Assembly (NCBI GenBank): GCA_949879765.1
Contig: CATLBQ010000001.1
Location: 1 to 64,000, forward strand
DNA: 64,000 nucleotides
Reading direction: 5' to 3'
DNA from: an uncultured Bacilli bacterium
GTDB taxonomy: Bacteria; Bacillota_I; Bacilli_A; ML615J-28; CAG-313
Made by a program: the position numbers and the translations under genes. Shown in pieces: positions 27,667 to 35,572 of this stretch (position 1 is the stretch's first letter; each line of letters opens with the position of its first letter). The notes under the pieces were generated by a model. The model did no database searches. It saw nothing but the letters and a program-made list of their open reading frames with translations, and was not told the DNA's origin.

Positions 27667-27870
27667 TTACGCCAATTGGATTAATGCAACAATCAAAGCA
27701 CCTACACTTCCAAGAGCCATTAGACCAACAAGGAGCCATATCATAATTTTTCCAAATAGTGTCTTTTGAGGGGCCTTTGTAATATAGTATTCTTCTACAC
27801 CGTCAGCTCTAGTATTTTTCTTGATAACGGATTGAGAAGTTTTGTTTGCTTTTTTCACTTTTTTACTCAT
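27667..27870 (-). CDS. Small membrane protein, 67 residues, unknown
   Basis: Start chosen at the ATG ending at 27870, 7 bases after GAGGTG; a GTG at 27879 is inside that site. The N-terminus is Lys-rich (MSKKVKKANKTSQSVIKKN), the C-terminus one membrane helix (IMIWLLVGLMALGSVGALIVALIQL). It resembles the short Lys-rich one-helix membrane proteins common in Bacillota; function unknown. An extended -10 (TGTTATAAT on the minus strand, near 27900) lies upstream. Confidence 0.7.
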   Translation of the reverse strand: MSKKVKKANKTSQSVIKKNTRADGVEEYYITKAPQKTLFGKIMIWLLVGLMALGSVGALIVALIQLA

Positions 27871-27936
27871 TTTGTTCACCTCATTTATTTTATGAACATA
27901 TTATAACATATTTTTTTAAAAAAGGGAAGTGTTAGC

Positions 27937-29202
27937 ATTAAAAAAAATCGAATAATCCTCCATATTGACATGAATTGTTTTTTTGTTAGCTGTGAAATAG
28001 CAGAAAATCCCCAATTGCGTGGAAAAATTGTTGCGGTAGGACCCAATCGATTTGATCATAAAGGCATCATCACTGCAGCAAGTTATGAAGCAAGAGCCTA
28101 TGGGGTCAGTTCTGCGATGAGTGTATCTGAGGCACTGAGGAGATGTCCACAACTGATTATTGTTGAACCAACGATGGGAATATATAGTGAATATTCGCGG
28201 CGTTTTTTTGAATATTTTTTGAAAATTACGCCACTTGTAGAACCAGCTAGTATTGATGAGGGATTTTTGGATATTACTGATGTATGTGCACCTTTAGAGG
28301 CAGTAAAACTCGCCCAGCAAATTCAAAATGATTTGTTACAACAATTTCAATTACCTTGCAGCATTGGTATTGCTCCCAATAAATTTTTAGCAAAAATGGC
28401 ATCTGATATGAAGAAACCACAAGGCATTACGATTTTAAGAAAAAGAGAAGTACCAGAAAAATTGTGGCCACTTCCCGTTTCAAATATGATTGGGGTAGGA
28501 AAAAAAACGCTGGAGATGTTGCATGCATTAGGGATTAAAACCATTGGTCAATTGGCTCAGTATGGTGATTTTGAATTGTTAAAGGAAATGATTGGTGAGG
28601 CCAATGCGATATCTTTGATGCAACATGCCAATGGTCAAGGTAGCAATGAGGTGGATGTTCATCGCTTTAATGATGTTTCATCAATTAGTAACTCACAAAC
28701 CTTTGAACGCGATGAGTACTCCATTGAAAATATGAAGATGATGATCAAAATATTGACTAATACGATGTGCAATCGGATGGAAAAACAAGGTTTGAAGGCA
28801 TTCCATTTCCGTTTGCAACTCAAATACAATACATTTCAAGTCACAAGTAAAGGGATTACCCTCAAGAATCCTACATCAGATAGTAGAAGAGTCTATCAAT
28901 TATTTGAATCCATTTTTGATGACTTTTATGATAGTACGTTTCCACTTCGTCTTGTCGGAGTAGCCGCAGATCGCTTGATTGAATCGAAGGATGAGATAAA
29001 GCAAATGTCTATTTTTGATTCCCTAGATGAAGAACAAAAAGATCATCATATCAATCATTTGATTGCTTTAATCAATCAAGAAGTGGGACACGGGGCGTTG
29101 AAACGTGGCATCAAGGAAGAAAGAGAACAAGATAAAAAGGTCAATACAGAAAAATACGATAAATCATGGCGCGAAGAGATAAAAAGTAAGCGAATGATTT
29201 GA
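27937..29202 (+). CDS. dinB: DNA polymerase IV (DinB), probably initiated at ATT
   Basis: Y-family translesion polymerase: SIDEGFLDITD with the catalytic Asp-Glu, SIGIAPNKFLAKMASDMKKP, helix-hairpin-helix VGKKTLEMLHALGIKTIGQLA, and a little-finger domain. The first in-frame ATG (27970) would remove LHID, whose Asp is a metal ligand essential in this family. Reading upstream in frame gives xKKNRIILHIDMNCFF, and ATT at 27937 follows AAAGGGAAG with acceptable spacing. ATT start (known for infC) is the simplest reading. Alternatively one A is missing from the A8 run (27940-27947) and GTG 27929 is the start. Length from ATT is 421 residues. Confidence 0.85.
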   Translation: MKKNRIILHIDMNCFFVSCEIAENPQLRGKIVAVGPNRFDHKGIITAASYEARAYGVSSAMSVSEALRRCPQLIIVEPTMGIYSEYSRRFFEYFLKITPLVEPASIDEGFLDITDVCAPLEAVKLAQQIQNDLLQQFQLPCSIGIAPNKFLAKMASDMKKPQGITILRKREVPEKLWPLPVSNMIGVGKKTLEMLHALGIKTIGQLAQYGDFELLKEMIGEANAISLMQHANGQGSNEVDVHRFNDVSSISNSQTFERDEYSIENMKMMIKILTNTMCNRMEKQGLKAFHFRLQLKYNTFQVTSKGITLKNPTSDSRRVYQLFESIFDDFYDSTFPLRLVGVAADRLIESKDEIKQMSIFDSLDEEQKDHHINHLIALINQEVGHGALKRGIKEEREQDKKVNTEKYDKSWREEIKSKRMI

Positions 29203-29227
29203 ATTTTGGGTCAAATTGGGGTATGAT
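29199..29227 (+). promoter_or_regulatory. Promoter of aspS
   Basis: TTGAAT (29199-29204), 17 bases, TATGAT (29222-29227); it overlaps the dinB stop and precedes the T-box leader. Confidence 0.55.
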
Positions 29228-29233
29228 ATTATA

Positions 29234-29400
29234 CATAGAGTATATCTTTTTCTGTGAACAATCTGACAAATTGGGAGAAAAACGCTATTTTGCACGTTAA
29301 GCAAAAGATAAAGAGGGTAGCTTGGCTAAACTAAGGTGGTACCGCGGAGAAATACTTCGTCCTTAGATTGACTTTGTTGCCCCATTTTTTTATTGAAGGA
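29234..29400 (+). promoter_or_regulatory. T-box leader of aspS
   Basis: The canonical T-box AAGGTGGTACCGCG (29333-29346) is present, with CTAAGG (29331-29336) able to pair with CCTTAG (29361-29366) to form the antiterminator. A candidate Asp specifier GAC (29264-29266) lies in a short loop bounded by CAAT/ATTG. GGGTAGC (29314-29320) can pair with GTTGCCC (29377-29383) directly before a T7 tract (29385-29391). T-box RNAs sense uncharged tRNA, here tRNA-Asp. Only about 100 nt precede the T-box, shorter than the usual stem I layout. Confidence 0.88.
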
Positions 29401-29407
29401 GAGTCAT

Positions 29408-31168
29408 ATGCGAACAAATTATAATCATGAATTACGAATAGAAAACGTCAATCAAACCGTAACCCTAGTGGGATGGTGTAGCAAAAAAAGAAACTTAGGT
29501 GGTTTGATTTTTATTGATTTGCGGGATCGTTCTGGGATTGTTCAATTGGTTGTAGAACCACAAAATCCCAATTATGAACTAGCTATGTCAGTCAAAAATG
29601 AATATGTATTAAAAACTACAGGACAAGTTGTTGAAAGACAAAGTAAGAATCCTCATTTGGATACAGGAGATATTGAGGTTATCGTATCTACTCTTGAAAT
29701 CTTAAATACAGCTGAAAATCCACCATTATTGATACAAGATGCAACTGACGCATTAGAAGATACACGAATGAAGTATCGCTATTTGGATTTAAGAAGACCT
29801 ATCATGCAAAAAAATTTCATGTTGCGTCATAAAACTACCATAGCTGTTAGAAATTATTTTGATGAGCTAGGCTTTATTGAGGTAGAGACCCCTTATTTGG
29901 GAAAATCAACGCCTGAGGGAGCACGTGACTTTTTGGTTCCATCTCGTGTACATGAAGGGGCATTTTATGCACTTCCTCAATCTCCACAATTGTATAAGCA
30001 ATTATTGATGATTGCGGGATTTGACAAATATTTTCAAATCGCTAAGTGTTTTCGTGATGAAGATTTAAGAGCGGACCGACAACTGGAATTCACACAAATT
30101 GATGTCGAAATGAGTTTTGTTGATGAAGAAGACATTTATCAAATATTAGAAGGTTTATTGAAACGGGTTTGGAAAGAAACTTTGAATCAAGATATTGTCA
30201 CACCATTTGTTCGTATGAAGTATGAGGATGCGATGAATCAATATGGTAGTGATAAACCAGATACTCGTTTCGAAATGCGATTGCAAGATATTTCCGACTG
30301 GGCCAAAGCAGTGGATTTTACTATTTTCCAACAGCAGTTGGCTGCAAATGGTGCGGTTAAGGCTATTGTCGTCAAACAAGGGGCAAATCATTATTCAAGA
30401 AAAGAAATTGATCGCTTAACATTGCTAGCTAAGAAGTATCATGCAAGTGGCCTTGCTTGGTTAAAATATGAACATGAAACGTTTACTGGTTCTATTGCCA
30501 AGTTTTTAAGCCCTGATCATCAACAAAATTTATGCCAACTTCTAGGAATAGAAGAAAATGATTTGATCTTAATGGTGAGTGATAAACGAGAGGTTTGTAA
30601 TTTTGCACTAGGAGCACTTCGATTACAGGTGGCTAAGGAAATGAATCTAATTGATGAAAATGCCTTCAATTTCCTATGGGTAGTTGATTGGCCATTGTTT
30701 GAATATAGTGAAGAAGAAGGACGATTTGTTGCTGCGCACCATCCTTTCACATCGCCTAAAGATGGACACGAGGATTTGATGTTAACTGATCCTGCACATT
30801 GTATGGCTAAGGCTTATGATATTGTCCTAAATGGTTATGAACTCGGTGGAGGTAGTATTCGGATTCACAATCAAGAAACCCAAGCCAAAATGTTTCAAGC
30901 TATTGGACTGAGTGAAGAAGAGGTTCGCAATCAATTTTCATTCTTTGTAGACGCATTAAAATATGGAACTCCACCACATGGCGGTTTTGCGATTGGATTA
31001 GACCGATTGGTGATGCTATTGACTAAAAATAACAATTTAAGGGAAATCATTGCTTTCCCTAAAGCGGCTAGTGCGAAGTGTCCTATGAGTGATGCACCTA
31101 CTCGTGTATCTAAGAAACAACTAGAAGAATTGCACTTACAAATTGAAACAACTGAATCCAATCATTAA
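29408..31168 (+). CDS. aspS: Aspartyl-tRNA synthetase
   Basis: Start chosen at ATG 29408 after AAGGAGAGTCAT; an upstream TTG is inside the leader. 586 residues: anticodon-binding OB fold (about 1-110), class II catalytic core with motif 1 (FIEVETPYLGKSTPEGARDF), motif 2 (FRDEDLRADRQLEFTQIDVEM), the bacterial GAD insertion, and motif 3 (GFAIGLDRLVML). It charges tRNA-Asp with aspartate and is controlled by the T-box upstream. hisS, its neighbour in Bacillus, is absent. Confidence 0.96.
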   Translation: MRTNYNHELRIENVNQTVTLVGWCSKKRNLGGLIFIDLRDRSGIVQLVVEPQNPNYELAMSVKNEYVLKTTGQVVERQSKNPHLDTGDIEVIVSTLEILNTAENPPLLIQDATDALEDTRMKYRYLDLRRPIMQKNFMLRHKTTIAVRNYFDELGFIEVETPYLGKSTPEGARDFLVPSRVHEGAFYALPQSPQLYKQLLMIAGFDKYFQIAKCFRDEDLRADRQLEFTQIDVEMSFVDEEDIYQILEGLLKRVWKETLNQDIVTPFVRMKYEDAMNQYGSDKPDTRFEMRLQDISDWAKAVDFTIFQQQLAANGAVKAIVVKQGANHYSRKEIDRLTLLAKKYHASGLAWLKYEHETFTGSIAKFLSPDHQQNLCQLLGIEENDLILMVSDKREVCNFALGALRLQVAKEMNLIDENAFNFLWVVDWPLFEYSEEEGRFVAAHHPFTSPKDGHEDLMLTDPAHCMAKAYDIVLNGYELGGGSIRIHNQETQAKMFQAIGLSEEEVRNQFSFFVDALKYGTPPHGGFAIGLDRLVMLLTKNNNLREIIAFPKAASAKCPMSDAPTRVSKKQLEELHLQIETTESNH

Positions 31169-31191
31169 AACATAACAAAGGAGGCTTACAT

Positions 31192-31665
31192 ATGAAAAGT
31201 GAAAATTATATATCATGGGATGAATATTTTATGGGGGTTGCTCTTTTATCTGCTATGCGCAGTAAAGACCCAAGTACCAAAGTAGGAGCTTGTATTGTCA
31301 ATCAAAATAAACGAATTGTAGGAATTGGATACAATGGTTTTCCGTATGGATGTGACGATGATGTTTTCCCATGGCAACGAGATGGTGAATTTCTCAATAC
31401 CAAATATCCATATGTTGTACATGCAGAGCCCAATGCCATTTTAAATTCGACAAGTAATTTAGATGGAGCTACCATTTATGTAAGCCTTTTTCCGTGTCAT
31501 GAATGTATGAAATTAATCATTCAAAGTGGTATTCGTGAAATTGTATATGTATCTGATAAATACGCAGATACGCCAAGCAATATTGCTTCTAAAAAGATGG
31601 CTGAAAGTGCTGGCATAGTTTGTAGAAGAATGGAAGATTTTCGTCTGAAGGTGGAAAAAGAATGA
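31192..31665 (+). CDS. comEB: Deoxycytidylate deaminase (ComEB-like)
   Basis: 157 residues of cytidine/deoxycytidylate deaminase fold: SKDPSTKVGACIV, zinc and proton-shuttle motif HAEPNAIL, and PCHECMK. It is expected to convert dCMP to dUMP for thymidylate synthesis. RBS is AAAGGAGG. The stop overlaps the next start by 4 bases (ATGA). Confidence 0.88.
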   Translation: MKSENYISWDEYFMGVALLSAMRSKDPSTKVGACIVNQNKRIVGIGYNGFPYGCDDDVFPWQRDGEFLNTKYPYVVHAEPNAILNSTSNLDGATIYVSLFPCHECMKLIIQSGIREIVYVSDKYADTPSNIASKKMAESAGIVCRRMEDFRLKVEKE

Positions 31666-32744
31666 AGAAATTATTGAAAGAATATCGAATTCTCATCTTC
31701 ATATTGGCCATACCCTATGTATTGATACTCATCAGTGTTTTTGTCAAAGTAGATTATGATGTGACTGTACCTGCAGATATTACCAAAGTATCTGATAGTT
31801 TGGAAATCGGTGTACATGAAAATCAACAGGTGAATACAGTATCAGTGTATTCCTATACCCGAGTGACGCTATTGAATTATTTGTTGGCACAACTAAATCC
31901 ATACGCTACGATAGAAAAAACCTATCCATATACTGTAACAGATACAAATGCTATGTATCAATCTGGAGCGATTCAAAAAAAGATCAGTATTTATAATGCA
32001 ATTATTGCGGGATACGAAGCAGCAGGATACCTTGAAATTGTAGATGAAAATGCTTTTCAAGGCTATATTGTACATACCCTATATACCTATGCTTCTTCGA
32101 AACTGCAATTGGGTGATGTGATTGTATCTTTCAATCATGTGGACTTTACCACACGAAAACGGGAGAATGAATTCACAACGATTTGTCAAACATTGAGCTA
32201 TGAGAAAGATAAAACTTATCCGATTCGTGTATTGCGGCATGGCGAAGTACTCGATTTTGAAATTCAAACGCATTATTATTATACGGATGAGCAGGAAGTA
32301 AAGCACCCTTCATTTGGTATTGGTACTTATAGTTACACATTACCGAAACCAATGGGTTTAGATCAACCCCATCTTCAATATGGTTGGGGATATGGAAATT
32401 CCATTGGTCCAAGTGGGGGATTGATGCAGTCGCTTTATGTATACGAATCGTTAACAGGAAACACGTTGACAAGAGGCCTCAAGATTGTGGGGACAGGAAC
32501 AGTAGATGCTTATGGAAATGCAGGTGCAATCGGGGGCATTTATCAAAAAGTCATTACGGCCCATTTGGCTCATGCAGATATCTTTTTTGTTCCCGTATCC
32601 TCTATGGACCCTGATATTTATCAATATGAGTCCAATTATCAAGATGCGATGGCATCTTATAAACGTTTAAGAAAGACCAATATGAAATTGGTACCTATAG
32701 CCTCACTAGCAGATGCTATAGTTTATTTAGAACAATACAAGTAG
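31662..32744 (+). CDS. Membrane-anchored PDZ/Lon-like protease (YlbL-like)
   Basis: 360 residues: one N-terminal membrane helix (about 10-28), a divergent PDZ region (about 120-200), and a C-terminal Lon-type (S16) domain. The nucleophile motif is GPSGGLM and the lysine is in GAIGGIYQK. Domain order and length match YlbL-type proteins, whose active site faces outward. It sits between the dCMP deaminase (4-base overlap) and lspA. Confidence 0.85.
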   Translation: MKKLLKEYRILIFILAIPYVLILISVFVKVDYDVTVPADITKVSDSLEIGVHENQQVNTVSVYSYTRVTLLNYLLAQLNPYATIEKTYPYTVTDTNAMYQSGAIQKKISIYNAIIAGYEAAGYLEIVDENAFQGYIVHTLYTYASSKLQLGDVIVSFNHVDFTTRKRENEFTTICQTLSYEKDKTYPIRVLRHGEVLDFEIQTHYYYTDEQEVKHPSFGIGTYSYTLPKPMGLDQPHLQYGWGYGNSIGPSGGLMQSLYVYESLTGNTLTRGLKIVGTGTVDAYGNAGAIGGIYQKVITAHLAHADIFFVPVSSMDPDIYQYESNYQDAMASYKRLRKTNMKLVPIASLADAIVYLEQYK

Positions 32745-32752
32745 GTGAAAAT

Positions 32753-33577
32753 ATGAAATCATTTTTTAAAAAGTGTAAAGAATATTTTTCTCGAAATGAG
32801 GTCAAAGCCTCTTTCGGTATGTTTGCCATTATGTTGCTCATCGCTATGCCTTTGTTGGTGATTTGGATTACGCTTCTTTTACAATACGCAGTGATTACTC
32901 CTGTATTTTGGGTGATTATTTTTATAGCCATTTGTCTTTTTGCGCTCTTGATTGCCTTCTCGACGATTTTGTATGAAAAATTATTGGCCAATTACGAAAA
33001 TCGGAAGATAACGAAATGCGAATATCGAAAGAAGTTCTTGTCTGAATTAACAGGACCTTTTGTCACTGGCTTTTTGCTTGTGGCGATAATTATTTTTCTA
33101 GATCAATTTACCAAGATTCAAGCGATTATCCATTTAGAAGGGAAGTCAAGTGTCGTTTTTATAAAAGGCTTTTTAAATTGGAGTCTCGCTTATAATAAAG
33201 GTGCTGCTTGGAGTATGTGTTCCAATCATACCAATATGCTAGCGATTTTGAGTTTAGTGGCAAGTTTTGTTATCTTATATTTTATGAAAGACTTTAATTT
33301 ACGTCAAAAACCTTTATATAGTCTTGCCTTGGCATTTATCCTAGGTGGAACGGTAGGAAATATGATTGATCGCTTTTTTCGATCAAATGGTGTCGTCGAT
33401 TTTATTGAGACAGCCTTTATGGATTTTCCCATTTTTAATGTTGCAGATTCCTTTTTGGTTGTAGGGACTATTTTACTAGCGATTGTGGTTTTATTTGATG
33501 TATTTCAAACTAGTAGTAAAACAAAAAAACAATCAACAGAAGATAGTGATGCTCGTCAAGAGGAGAACGCCCAATGA
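32753..33577 (+). CDS. lspA: Signal peptidase II with an extra N-terminal membrane domain
   Basis: The C-terminal part is a complete LspA: DQFTK, NWSLAYNKGAAWSM, GNMIDRFFRSNGVVDFIE (Asp206) and FPIFNVADS (Asp232) supply the two catalytic aspartates. LspA removes signal peptides from diacylglyceryl prolipoproteins, of which this window encodes several. The protein is 274 residues against the usual 150-170. About 105 residues with two strong membrane helices (about 20-45 and 50-72) and a basic loop precede the first LspA helix. The ATG at 32753 follows AGGTGAAAAT, so the long form seems real. rluD follows with a 4-base overlap. Confidence 0.93.
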   Translation: MKSFFKKCKEYFSRNEVKASFGMFAIMLLIAMPLLVIWITLLLQYAVITPVFWVIIFIAICLFALLIAFSTILYEKLLANYENRKITKCEYRKKFLSELTGPFVTGFLLVAIIIFLDQFTKIQAIIHLEGKSSVVFIKGFLNWSLAYNKGAAWSMCSNHTNMLAILSLVASFVILYFMKDFNLRQKPLYSLALAFILGGTVGNMIDRFFRSNGVVDFIETAFMDFPIFNVADSFLVVGTILLAIVVLFDVFQTSSKTKKQSTEDSDARQEENAQ

Positions 33578-34500
33578 TACAAGAACAATATTATGTAGAT
33601 TTGTCTTTGGTAGAGACAGAGGATACGGAACTTAGAATAGATAAATATTTGGCTGAAGTATGTGAAGACCTATCGAGAAGTGAAATTAGGGATTATTTTG
33701 ATATGGGACTTGTCAGCGTAGGGACAAAAGTAGTAAAACCGAGCTATAAAGTTAAAAATGGTGATTGTATCCATATTCAAATGAAACCTACGGAAGAAAT
33801 TGATATGGTAAAAGAAAATATTCCATTAGATATTGTGTATGAGGATGATGAGGTGATTGTTGTCAATAAGCCAAGCGGAATGGTGGTTCATCCTGCGCCA
33901 GGTCATCCACATCAAACATTAGTGAATGCCTTGTTGTATCATTGTAATGGTCTTTCCAATATAGGTGGAGACATCAGAGCAGGGATAGTACACCGGATTG
34001 ATAAGGATACTTCAGGTTTGCTTGTTGCCTGTAAAACCAATCATGCCCATAAAATATTGAGTGAGCAATTGAAAGATAAGATTACTACCCGTAAATATAT
34101 TGCGATTGTAACTGGTTCAATTGGTCATAATCTTGGAAAAATCAATGCACCGATTGGACGTGATCCAAATAATCGGCAAAAAATGGCTGTAGTAGAAGAT
34201 GGCAAATCAGCAGTTACTCATTTTAAAGTATTAGATCGTTATCCTGGTTTTACATTAGTAGAACTGAGGCTAGAAACGGGCAGAACACATCAAATTCGGG
34301 TACATATGGCTTATATTGGGCATCCAGTATTGAATGATCCTTTATATGGGGTGAAAAAACAAACCACTGCATTTGGTCAGTATTTACATGCCCAAACACT
34401 TGGTTTTTATCATCCTACAACAGGAGCGTATCTCGAATTTACCTCAGAGCTTCCATCTGAGTTTGTAGATATGATGCATCAGCTAGAAAAGAAGAATTAA
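33574..34500 (+). CDS. Ribosomal large subunit pseudouridine synthase RluD family
   Basis: 308 residues: S4 RNA-binding domain (about 15-75), then the RluA-type catalytic domain with GIVHRIDKDTSGLLV (catalytic Asp) and RLETGRTHQIRVHM. It is the partner of lspA in many Bacillota (YlyB position). Members isomerise uridines in 23S rRNA. The start ATGA overlaps the lspA stop. Confidence 0.92.
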   Translation: MIQEQYYVDLSLVETEDTELRIDKYLAEVCEDLSRSEIRDYFDMGLVSVGTKVVKPSYKVKNGDCIHIQMKPTEEIDMVKENIPLDIVYEDDEVIVVNKPSGMVVHPAPGHPHQTLVNALLYHCNGLSNIGGDIRAGIVHRIDKDTSGLLVACKTNHAHKILSEQLKDKITTRKYIAIVTGSIGHNLGKINAPIGRDPNNRQKMAVVEDGKSAVTHFKVLDRYPGFTLVELRLETGRTHQIRVHMAYIGHPVLNDPLYGVKKQTTAFGQYLHAQTLGFYHPTTGAYLEFTSELPSEFVDMMHQLEKKN

Positions 34501-34507
34501 AAATAGA

Positions 34508-34535
34508 AAAAAGCAAATCTATTGATTTGCTTTTT
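34508..34535. terminator. Bidirectional terminator between rluD and rnhC
   Basis: AAAAAGCAAATC pairs perfectly with GATTTGCTTTTT around TATT. It serves the convergent rluD (+) and rnhC (-) genes. Confidence 0.88.
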
Positions 34536-35499
34536 AATTTTCATTATAAAAACTACCTTGTCTAGATTTAGGCATAGGATTGTTTAGAAAGTATTGACGA
34601 ATACGTTCGGTATTGCTAAATTTCATTTTGGCAATTTTTCGTAATTCATCCCACCCATTGGCTTTTACAAAAGAAATGGCATTTTTATCTACTTCAGGGC
34701 CAGCCCCTTTATAAAATTCAAAGTCATAGGTTTTGCTGAGTTTGCTCAATTCTCTTAAAAAAGTCACTCTAGCCAAAATTGATGCTGCAGCAACACTCAT
34801 ATGTGCCTTTTCTCCATTTGGAATTAAGGTCACATTTTGTACGACATCTTTTTCTTGGGACAAGTATTCAAAATATTTTTCTTGTGGTGTAAACTCATCA
34901 ATTAAAATAGCGTCACACTTTACACCTGTAGTCTTTTTTAGTATACTATTGATAGCTTTATTATGTAAATAAGCCTTTACAAAATTTAGATTATTGCGTT
35001 TTTTGGATAGCAAATTGATTCGTTCTGGTTCTAAATAAACAATAGAATAAGGAATCATTTGTGAAAGTTTGAGTGCCATTGGAATCATTTGCTTGTCAGT
35101 TAGAAGTTTTGAATCTTTTACGCCCAAAAGTCGCAATTGTTCAATCATCGAAGAAGAAACATAAGCCGCACATACCACAATAGGACCGAAATAATCTCCA
35201 GTACCTACTTCATCACTACCGATTGCGGATAATGAGGAAAGGTCGGTTTGAATAACTTTTTTGGAGGAGTCAAGGGTTAAACCAAATTGTTTGGCCCACC
35301 TATTGTATTCTGCAATTTCATTAACACCTTGAAAGAGCACAACATTGGTCTTATAAAAGGTAATCGTTGCATGAGGCAATTTGGCTCTTGCAATAATATA
35401 GTCACTTGCATTATAAGTTAAATATCCTTGATAATAAGCAAGCATTGTGTTAATTTGTTCTGATGTAGCTTTGATTTTATGATTTCCGCTTGATTGCAT
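34534..35499 (-). CDS. rnhC: Ribonuclease HIII
   Basis: 321 residues. The N-terminal substrate-binding extension of RNase HIII (about 1-90) is followed by the catalytic domain: SAIGSDEVGTGDYFGPIVV (Asp, Glu), LLGVKDSKLLTD and ILIDEFTP. It removes RNA from RNA-DNA hybrids and primers. It is divergent from mutS2, as in several Bacillota. RBS is GGTGGTGAT. Confidence 0.94.
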   Translation of the reverse strand: MQSSGNHKIKATSEQINTMLAYYQGYLTYNASDYIIARAKLPHATITFYKTNVVLFQGVNEIAEYNRWAKQFGLTLDSSKKVIQTDLSSLSAIGSDEVGTGDYFGPIVVCAAYVSSSMIEQLRLLGVKDSKLLTDKQMIPMALKLSQMIPYSIVYLEPERINLLSKKRNNLNFVKAYLHNKAINSILKKTTGVKCDAILIDEFTPQEKYFEYLSQEKDVVQNVTLIPNGEKAHMSVAAASILARVTFLRELSKLSKTYDFEFYKGAGPEVDKNAISFVKANGWDELRKIAKMKFSNTERIRQYFLNNPMPKSRQGSFYNEN

Positions 35500-35572
35500 A
35501 TGATCACCACCGCTTTTATTTTACCACAAATAAAAAAAAATGGTTAAAATTTGATAACAAAAGGAGTCAAGT

